Assembly: GCA_003339415.1 (NCBI GenBank)
Contig: PDHQ01000153.1
Coordinates: 1-64,000, forward strand
DNA length: 64,000 nucleotides
Source: Ophiocordyceps camponoti-saundersi (nom. inval.)
Taxonomy: Eukaryota > Ascomycota > Sordariomycetes > Hypocreales > Ophiocordycipitaceae
Direction of reading: 5' to 3'
Numbering within the stretch: the stretch's first letter is position 1; the number at the start of each line of letters is the position of its first letter. The position numbers and the translations under genes are program-made. Below the pieces are notes generated by a model. It ran no database searches. It saw nothing but the letters and a program-made list of their open reading frames with translations, and was not told the DNA's origin. Below, one piece after another: positions 55,151 through 64,000 of the stretch.

Positions 55151-57668
55151 TTATTATATTTTAGTATTCTATTAATATTATTTTAAGTAATTTCTTATAG
55201 AATTTTATTTAAGCTTACTTATAATATTCTTATTTACTTAAATAGATTATAATTTAATTATTAATATTAATATTAAGTATATATTATATTTCTTTCTTTA
55301 TATTATATAAGCTTTTTTCTTAACCTTATTAAATATTATTTCGCAGTTAAGGAGGTTAAGTATTTAAAGTTTATTATTTATATTAATAATAAAATATAGC
55401 TAAACCTTACTAAGGTCCCTGCAATCCTTAAATAAGAGGTATTAATATATATTTAAAGTATTTATAGTTTCTCTAAGTTTATTAACTTTTACCTTAACTT
55501 TATACCTTAGTTTTCTAACCTTATAATACCTTTTATTAAGCTTACTAAGTATAATACGCTTTTCTATTAAACTAATAAATATTAATATATTTTTAATATA
55601 TTTAAACTTACTTTTATTTTTATTTTTATCTTTACTTAGTAAAACCTTAATTATAATATTATTATTAAAGCTAACTATTTTAATAAAGCTATTAATAGTT
55701 ATTTTTCTTCACTTAGTATAAACTATAATTTCTAGCTAATAATATATTATTTAAAGAGATTTTACTAATAGAATAAAATTATTCTATTTATAATAAGGAA
55801 TTACTTATTATTATCTTTTACTTAAAAGTATAATTAGCTAAGCTATATAATATTCTTTAGCTATTTTTAATTTTTATTAATTATAAGGCGCTTAAGTACT
55901 TTATTACCTTTAAGGTAATAATAAAATATTAAGCTTATTAGGCTAAAACGCTTACTTTTTTAATTATTACTTTTAATATTATCTTAGTATATAAGTATCT
56001 TAGCTAAACGCCCTCTCTTAGCGGGAGTAAAAACGCTATAAGATAAAAGAGCGCTTTAGCTAAATTATATAGCTTATATTTATTTACTCTTTTAGGCTAT
56101 ACTTTATCTATTTTAGCCTAGCCTTATTAAGTTTTCTTATAATAGCGCCTCTTTCCTTAAACGCCCTAGCTTTTTTTATAAATAAAACCTTATAAGAACT
56201 TTAGTTAATAGCTTTCTAAGCTAATCTTTTTTATAAATTATATTATTAGATAATTTATTTCTATATAAAAATTTATACTAAAAGTAAATACTTACGAGTA
56301 AATTATAAACTACTCCCTTTTTACTTACAGTTAGCTATAATTTTAAGGCTATCTTTAAGTTCCTAAATAAAAACTTTTTATTATTATATTTCTTTAATAA
56401 ATATATAACCCCTTAATAATAAGATACTTTTATAAGAATATTATTTTTATATTTTTAGCGTAAGTTTTAATAAGATTATTTATTTATAAATATAGCGCGG
56501 TTTATATATACCTATTATTATTATTAAAATTACCTTAATCGCTAGCGCTATAAAAGGTTATTTTAGCCGCTGCCCCCTCCTAAGTAGTTTTAAATTACCC
56601 TTTTTATAAACTTTATAACTAAGCTTTTTATTATAAATAAGTTATAACCTTATTTCCTTATAATTATTATAAACCGCTTATTTAAATATATTTAGCTTAA
56701 AGCTATAATATTAATAAACGCTAAGTAATATATTAAGTACTTTATTTAATATTAGTAATAATCTTATAGCTTCCTTTATAAGTTAATTTCTAATTATAGT
56801 TTAAATTAAATAAGCTATCTTTAATTTACTTTTTATTACCTTATTAAAGTATAAAAGTTTTTTATAGCTTATTGCCCTTAAACTAATAATAAGATAAAGT
56901 ATATAAATAAAAAAATATAAGCTATTTTATATTATATAATCTTTTTCTTATAGCTTAATTAGCTATATTACTTCTTAATATATTAGCTTATTTTAAATAA
57001 TTAAGACTTATTTATAATAAGTGTAAACTTTAATTATTTATTTTATAGCTTTAATATTACTCTTCTTAATCGCTTAGTAGAGGTTATTACTCTTATCTTT
57101 TCCTTAAAAAGAAAAGCTATAATATTTACTTATTTTCTTTATAATAATATTAAGCTAATATAAGCTTTTATTACTTAAGCTTAATAATAGTAATAAGACT
57201 TTTTAAATAAGTTTTACTAACTTATAAAATAGTTCTAAGTTAGCGATTTTATATAGCTTAATTTTACTTATATATAATTTAATTATCTATCTTAAAAGCT
57301 TAATTATTTTAAAAGTAAATATAAAATAATAGCTATATTAACGCTATTTATTATTATTTTTAATATTTTACTTAATATTTACTTTACTTTTTATATTAAC
57401 TTTATTAAGTATACTATTTATAACTTTTTATTTTTCTAGTTATTATCTAACTCTTAATTAAACCCTTTTTTATATTTTTTTATAATAACTTATTTATTAA
57501 TAAATATAAAATTTAAGAAATCCTTATTTTAAAAAATATTAAAAATTAACGCTTATAAAGTAAAGTATCTTATTAACTAATTTTTATAAAATAAAAAAGT
57601 TATACTATTATTATTAGAACTTATACTAAGAGCCTAAACAGTATCTAGGACTATTATATATAAGGAGG
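55151..57668. other. RIP-destroyed, unclassified
   Basis: AT-rich. A GC-richer stretch at about 56.00-56.05 kb and long frames with only RIP-type stops on both strands suggest an old element gene, but no domain was recognised and the strand is undecided. Confidence 0.45.
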
Positions 57669-57709
57669 GGGGAAAAACTAAGCAGGGCCTAGAGGAAAAC
57701 CCCTTACTT
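57669..57709 (-). repeat. Isolated SINE/LINE 3'-end motif
   Basis: GGAAAAACTAAGCAGGGCC followed by GGAAAACCCCTTACTT, the same two-block arrangement found at the 3' ends of S1-S3 and A-F. Sequence on either side does not match the SINE body closely, so this may be a diverged family member. Confidence 0.5.
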
Positions 57710-58195
57710 AAAAAGCAGAAGCTTAATAAAGTATAGTTAAAGAGTAAATAAAAGCGCTATTATAAGCCTTACTTAAGCTTATAAAGCTATTATAAAATAA
57801 TAAACTAAGCTAAGGCTAAGGATAATACTTTATAAAAATAAATAAGTTATATAAGAGTATATATTAAGTTAGTTAAATAAGCTATAAATTAATAAGCGAG
57901 CGGGGTAGTATATACCTTATTATTAAAATATAAATAAATAAAAGCTAAGCTATACGTAGCTTTTTTCCTTTTCTTCCCTTTATAAGAATATATATAATTA
58001 TAAATACCCTTACTATAATAGTAAATAACGCCTTATAGTAAATTACTAGTATAACTCTTAACTAATATTAATATAATTAAAAAAGTAAAGATTAAAAAGA
58101 AAAACTTAGTCTCTTATAATATATATATAAGCTATATTATATAAAAGCGCTTACGCTAAAAATATTCTAATTATAAAATATAATAGGATAAATAT
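57710..58195. other. RIP-destroyed spacer
   Basis: AT-rich sequence between the isolated 3'-end motif and element E; nothing recognised. Confidence 0.5.
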
Positions 58196-58372
58196 ATAAT
58201 AATAGTAATATTTATACGCTAATATACTTTATATAGCTTAAAATAATATTATATATATTTTAAAAAGGGGAAAAACTAAAAAGCTTAAAGTAAAACCCTC
58301 CCCTTAAGTATTACCTTAGCTTTAAGTTAAACCCTGCTTATACTTAGTATTTTATATATTTAATAAGTTAGA
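58196..58372 (-). mobile_element. LINE-like element, severely 5'-truncated copy E (about 0.18 kb)
   Basis: Only the last 180 bp of the A/B/C family remain: the TAACTTATTAAATATATAAA stretch, the two-block motif (58262-58310), the AAGCTATATAAAG stretch and an ATT-rich tail. No certain target duplication was found. Confidence 0.75.
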
Positions 58373-60360
58373 TATTATATTAAGTAGTCTTTATACACGT
58401 GCGTGTAAGGTAAAGAAAGCAAAGGTAACCTAAATTATATATAATTAAGATAGATATCCTTCCTACTTCGTATAAGGAAGGACAGCTATATAGCTAGTTA
58501 ATTATCTACCCCCTATACCTCCTTATCTATTATAAGATATCTCCTAGCCCCTAAATTATACGAGTTATAACTTAGGTATTAATATATAAGTTATTATAAG
58601 CTCCTATTATATCTAAGGTATATTTTATATATATATTATATAGTAAATATAAAGGGGTATAAGATAATAATATTAATACTTAACTTTTTCTTTTTATAAA
58701 AAGAAATAATATACTTAATAGAAAAATAAAGATATATTATACGAAGAAAAAACTCTTTAGCCCCTTAAGGGTCTTCGAGAAAAATAGTTATATAACGTTA
58801 AGCGAATATATAGCCGAAAAATTTTATAAAGGTAAATAACGCTTTATATATATTAAAGTAAAAAGAACTACCGGCTAAAAATAAATATTAGATTATTAAA
58901 TAAACTAATTTAGCTTATTATAAATAAAGGTTTTACTATAAAAGTTCCTTATAATCGTAATACTAAGAAAAATAAGTAATAGTATTACCTCTAGTAACCT
59001 TATATTAAAAATACTAAAAATTATTATAAAAAGAGGGAAAAAAACGGATTCTGCCGCGCTTTACCGCTTTTAGAGGGGTATAAAAACCTCGCTACCCCCC
59101 CTCTTTCTCTCTCTTTCTTTTTCCTCCTTTCCTCTTCTCTTCTTCTTTAAGCTAGATAATAATAACGATAACTTTAAGATTAAGAGGTTAAGTAAAACTT
59201 AAATAATCGTATAATATACTATACTTATCTATATATATTATTATTAATCGTATAATATACCTCCTTATCTTAATAGCGTAATAGCGTATTATCCTAGCTT
59301 TTTCTAAATTTATATCTCTTATAATAATAATAAGAACTATTATCTAATATAATTAATAGCTCTAAACGTAAGTATTAAATAAAGGTAATTATATAATTAT
59401 AGGGCTAATATAAAAATAGGAAGCTAAGGTTCGCCTTATAATAATATTATTATATAATATATTTATATATTTAGATAACTTTTAAAATCTATAATATATA
59501 ATTAATATTATTATATAATAATTATTATATTTCCTAATAATACTTATAGCTAATTAGGGGGTAATTATAGCAAAGCTATATTATATTTATATATATAATT
59601 TATACTTATTTAATATATATTAAATAAACGAAGATAGGGCTTACGCTACCTATATCTAACGTTCTTATATAATACGGTATTTTTTTATATAATAAGCTAT
59701 AGCGTTATATACTCCGGCGCTAGCGCTTTACGCCTTAGTTATAATATTTATAATATTAGCTAATAGCTAGTAAGGGGGAAAGGTAATAGTAATTCTAAAA
59801 GGAGTATTATTAAATACGGAGAAATATATTACTATCTCGGATAACGAGTAAGGAGGTTTAGAGGCGGGGGAAAAATAGTTAAGGGGTCGGATAATAGTAA
59901 TATTAGTAAAAAATAATATAAGAAGCTTATAGCTTTACTTTTAAAATAGCGTAAAAGTTAGGCGATATCTAATAAATAAATAAAGATTTAATATATATAA
60001 AATATAAATATAAAAAAAATATAAAAAAAATATAAAAATTAAATAAGGAAGTAAAAGTATAAGCTATTAGATAAGGGTAAAAAAAAATAAAATAAAAGAA
60101 AAGGAAAAAGCGGATAAGTTATATAACTTAAGCTAATTATTAGACTAAAGCTTTAATATATAGTTAGTATAAATCTATAAATATAAAAGTTAATAATGCT
60201 ATATTAGGGCTAGCCTTAGTATAAGTGTTTATTAGATTATTTTTACTATTTATTTAACGAATTTTAAAAATTTCTTTATATTTATATAATTTATAAATAG
60301 CTATAATATCTATTATAAGCTATTTTTCTATTATTAAGCTAAGCTAAATAAAGTAATTAT
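58373..60360. other. Unclassified relic with two palindromes and a promoter-like site
   Basis: TACACGTGCGTGTA (58394-58407) is a palindrome with an intact CpA, and TCCTTCC...GGAAGGA forms a hairpin near 58.46-58.48 kb. A promoter-like site lies at 59079-59148. Several GC-richer patches (59.75-59.88 kb) remain. No gene recognised. Confidence 0.45.
59079..59148 (+). promoter_or_regulatory. Promoter-like TATAAAA plus CT-rich tract
   Basis: TATAAAAA (59079-59086) is followed by about 55 bp made almost entirely of C and T (59094-59148). This pairing resembles fungal core promoters and the start region of retroelements. It precedes a long plus-strand relic frame. Confidence 0.35.
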
Positions 60361-62340
60361 ATAGCGATTATAAATCGGTATAAAAGATTAGGGGTATCGG
60401 AGGGAAGCTAAGAGATTATATAATATTTTAAATTATTATATATAGTATAAGACTAAGATTAACGCTATTAACTATATTATAAAGTTCGCTTATAAGGATA
60501 TTTCTTATAACTTATTTATATTTTATAAAGGTTTAATATAAGATATTACTTTATACGATAAATAAGTTTTCGGACTAGTTTTCTTTACTTAAAATAATAA
60601 AGGTGCTAAGTTAAGAAATTAAGTTATAGTTATTAGCGAAAAACCTATTTATAAAGATAAATACTTTTATATAAGATAAGTTAAGGGGAATAAAATATAG
60701 TCCCTAGGAAGCGTTATTAATCTATTATTAAATTCTCTTATTTAGATCCGTAATATTTTATAAGGATAGGTTTATTACTTAAGCGGCGATAATAAAGTTA
60801 TATAAAGCTTTTAGTTAGTAGACTAAAGTAATATAAGCCTCGTAAGCGCGCTAGCTAATAAAGTCCTATAAAGTAAACTTATTAGTAAGGTTAATAAACT
60901 AAAAGCTAAAAGCTTAGCCTTTTTATATAAGAATAATATTATACGAATCTTATATTATATAGCTATTATTAAAGTTAATAGAGGCGCTATTTATAAGAAA
61001 GGTTTTTAGTTTTATATAAAACTAAGCTTTCGCTAGCTTAGTTTCCTTAAGTTAGGAGAAGTAAGGGGAGGCGAAGGAGAATATATTATCCGTTTATAAT
61101 CTAATAATATCGAATATAATAGGTTTAGCTATAATATATAAAAGATAGGAGTTATATAATAATAAAGTTATACTAAGTTTTATATAATAATATTAGTAAT
61201 AAGTTTTAAATTAATAAAGCCCTAACTTTATAAGTTTATAAAGAGGTTTTTAGATATATAAAAAAGTATATAGGGGATATTAGTCTTATAGCTCTTTTAG
61301 TAAATAAGCGTAAATCGTATAACTTAATAAATTAAAAGATTATATATATACTTATATAATATCTTATAGCTTTCCTTATATATTATATAATTATATTAAG
61401 GTAAGTTTAAAAGTAAGAAGAAGGCGCTATAATATATATAGAATTATAGGTAATTATATAAGTTTTTTTTTCTTATTATTATCGCTATACTCTTAAACGA
61501 TAAGCTAAGATTTCTTATAAAGTCTATTATTTAGATTTTTTACCTTTTATATAAAACGCGTTTTAAAAATACGTATATTAGGGTTTAATATAAGGTTATA
61601 TTATACGAATATAAAGACTTCCTAAGCAGATAAGGTATTAATTTTATTATAATTAGAAGCCTTAAAAAATATCCTTAAAGTTATAATAATCCCTTATTAA
61701 TAAAATCATATAGCTAAAATATAGTTATCTTTTTCCTTTATAGTAGTAAACGAGGAAGGGAAAGCTTTATATAATACCTTATCTTAAGGTATTATAATTA
61801 GGATTTTAAAATAAACTTTCTTTATTATAGTTTAGGGAAAAAGGGGACGGAGATAAGGTTTTACTTATATTATATAAAAGCGTATTAGTCCGGAGGGAAA
61901 ATTAAGGATAATATCTTAGCTATTAAAGCTTAAAATATAAAAAGGGCTTTACTACTTATCTTTTTCTTACTAGATAAGAACCTCGCTTTAAAAAAAAAAG
62001 GATAAAATATTATATAAATTAGGGCTATTTCTTATATATAATACTTATAAAATATCTGCTTAGGCCTTAAGTTTCTATACTTATTTTATCGCTTATTAGA
62101 TTATATAAGCGTAAGTAATAATATTTAAAGCTAATAATAAGTTATATAAAATATAGGGGTAAGCGCTAAAAATAAAAAAGGTAGGAATAAGGCTATTAAG
62201 GCTAGTAATATTATTTATAACTTTTATAGCTATTTATAAAATTATAGCGTTATTAATCTTAAAGTTAATTTCTTATTAAAATATATTATACGCTTATTAT
62301 TATTATTATAATACTTTAGAGGCTATAGAAGTAGCTGCTA
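60361..62340 (+). pseudogene. RIP-inactivated gene of unknown family
   Basis: A plus-strand frame broken only by TAA/TAG runs from about 60.54 to 62.44 kb, with patches of well-kept codons such as SLVSALANKVL near 60.84 kb and SFLKLGEVRGGEGEYIIR near 61.05 kb. Higher residual GC than its surroundings suggests a coding past. I do not recognise the protein; it is not obviously a reverse transcriptase or an integrase. Confidence 0.4.
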
Positions 62341-62420
62341 GAACCTCGGTAGTAAGTTAAGTAGGAAAAACCCTCCTAAAAGAGGTAAAACCCCCCGCTA
62401 TATAGTAAAACCGCGTCCGG
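62341..62420 (-). repeat. 3'-end-like motif with GC-rich neighbour
   Basis: GGAAAAACCCTCC and AGGTAAAACCCCCC (62362-62396) repeat the two-block arrangement of the SINE/LINE 3' ends, followed by a GC-rich CCGGCTCGGGGCCGGG palindrome-like patch. The match is looser than at the other sites. Confidence 0.35.
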
Positions 62421-63299
62421 CTCGGGGCCGGGCTAAGCGCTCTACGCGTATAAAGAAAGTAACTATCGGTTACGGTAGTACTATATAATATAAGGAAAGA
62501 TAAGGAAAGATAGATAAGATAAGGAAAAGATAATAGTAGCGGCGGTACGTATTACCTATATATACCGGTATATACCTCCCTAGCCTCTAAGTATATATTA
62601 CTTAACTTTTAAGTACGTAGCTATATACCTCTTTTACGTATAATATATACCTAAGTATATACCCCTTTTTTAAGCTTTCCTAATCGGGAAGCTTTCCTAA
62701 TTAGGAAGTTATTCTTTATAAATTAGTAACTTAAGGCTTAAAAATATATAAAGGAGGGGGGGGTTACTTTTATTAGTATAAGCGGGCTATTATTATTTTA
62801 TTATTTTTTTAGTAATTTTAACTATATAAGTAATCCTTAGCGCGCGTAACTAGTTCGTAGCTAACTTATATCGGAGTAAAATACCCGCTAAACTTAACTT
62901 TTCTTAAGCGGTATCTTATACGAAGTATATTAGTACGCTTATTAGCTTTAGAAACTTTTATTAAGTATAAAAAAGTAAATACTTAGCCTTAGCGTATATC
63001 TATATTTACTAATAACCGAGGTAAACTATCTAAGCGCGGCTTATATTAAATATATAAATAATTATATTAAGTATTAGCTAATTAATAATCTTACTATAGC
63101 TAAAGCTATTCGCGCTATAATTAAAGTTACCTGCTAGCTAAGCTTTAATTATAACGCTTAAATAATAAATAATATTAAGGTTATATTAAGTCCGCGGTAA
63201 ATCCTATACTAATAAGCGTAGTAGAAAAATATAATTTAGCGCGTTAAAAAGATACGCGCTATCGCGCGTTATAATAGTATTTACGCTAATTAAGTTATA
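62421..63299. other. RIP-affected sequence with short tandem structure
   Basis: Contains repeated TATATACC units around a CCGGTATA site (62.54-62.66 kb) and a 17-bp tandem, AAGCTTTCCTAATCGGG and its near copy (62.67-62.71 kb). No gene recognised. Confidence 0.45.
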
Positions 63300-64000
63300 T
63301 AAGCGGCCGCTAGCTATATACCGCTTTAAAGCTTATAGCCTCCCGCTATCGGGGAGAACCTTATTATTAATATAACCGAAAATCTAACTAGCGCTAACTA
63401 ACTTATTACTATTATATTAGCTTAAATATAAAAATAGCGTATTTTTTATATATAAATAATTAACTTTTTTAAATAATTAATTAAAAAGCTACGCTATATC
63501 CGCTACGCTACTAAGAATAAAGCGCGCTTATAAGGGAGCTTATTTTTTACTAATTATCCTCTTATCTTTTATACTCCGCCTCCTATTACTAATTCCGCTT
63601 TCGCCTTAGTACCTATTAAGTCTAAGTTTAAGTTAGAGGCTAATAAGCTTAGTAAGCCCGAGATTACTCTTACTTTAAATATTAAGGTTACCCCCGCCGC
63701 TAAGGAGGATATTATTAGCGCCTATATTATAATTACGCCGCCTTTTTATAAGGAGATTTTTAATCTTATTTAAGATAGCTTAGTTAATAATATATTAGTT
63801 AATAAAAATTTTATAACGCTAGTTAGTAATTATATTATATTTAGTAAAAAGGAGGAGCTAGCTATAAAAGAGGAGTAAGTAGCTTTAGTTTATACTTATA
63901 ATTATAGTTAAAGTTAAGGCCGCGGCTAAGGCTATAGCTATAATAGGCGCGGTTAGTCTTATATTTCGTATAGTTAAGTTAATACCTTATATATAGTTAA
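63300..64000 (+). pseudogene. Gag-like relic running off the window end
   Basis: A plus-strand frame with few RIP-type stops, lysine- and proline-rich (PPPITNSAFALVPIKSKFKL near 63.58 kb), ending in an RGG-like segment GRG.GYSYNRRG near 63.92 kb. Such basic, glycine-rich ends occur in Gag proteins of LTR elements and in other RNA-binding proteins. The rest is outside the window, so this is a guess at class. Confidence 0.3.

Noticed and set aside
45000..64000. Regional centromere
   Set aside because: AT-rich, RIP-mutated repeat clusters do form centromeres in some fungi, but nothing in the sequence separates that from an ordinary AT-rich block. CENP-A mapping would be needed.

Overview
Organism and setting. 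The window looks like nuclear DNA of a filamentous ascomycete (Pezizomycotina) whose repeats have been destroyed by repeat-induced point mutation (RIP). About 59 of the 64 kb are very AT-rich. In those parts the dinucleotides CpA and TpG are almost absent while TpA is everywhere, the footprint of C-to-T change at CpA on both strands. ATG, and CAA, CAG and TGG codons, are nearly gone, so no open reading frame survives there. Genes of dead elements can still be read if TAA/TAG are taken as former CAA/CAG/TGG and Tyr (TAT/TAC) as former His or Cys. Lineage and RIP are inferences from composition, gene structure and element types. 

Layout. (1) 1-40.4 kb: RIP-destroyed mobile-element graveyard. 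It holds two full-length 1.86 kb LINE-like elements (A, B), a Ty1/copia polyprotein relic (10.1-13.9 kb), a 5'-truncated LINE-like copy (F), a 5 kb LINE-type element (K1) with a 49-copy 9-bp minisatellite, two more LINE-like copies (D, C), and a 6.4 kb LTR retrotransposon with 452-bp LTRs nested inside a 5'-truncated SINE (S3). (2) 40.4-45.0 kb: a sharply bounded island of normal composition. It holds one well-supported gene, a 12-exon Mei2-like RNA-binding protein on the minus strand (652 codons, uninterrupted once spliced). (3) 45.0-64 kb: a second RIP-destroyed block with a second K copy (K2) carrying a full-length tRNA-derived SINE (S1), an inverted SINE (S2), a LINE-like 3' fragment (E) and unclassified relics, including a gag-like frame running off the window end. 

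How the parts relate. Several elements keep target-site duplications and nest in one another, so insertion order can be read: A and F went into two copies of an older repeat Z, S1 into K2, and the LTR element into S3. The SINE family (about 0.6 kb, Pol III A and B boxes in a tRNA-like head, AT tail) and the 1.86 kb LINE-like family (CCHC zinc-knuckle protein, ATT-rich tail, 10-16 bp target duplications) carry a similar 3'-terminal motif with two GGTTTTTCC-like blocks. That suggests they used the same retrotransposition machinery. Neither family shows a recognisable reverse transcriptase in this window.
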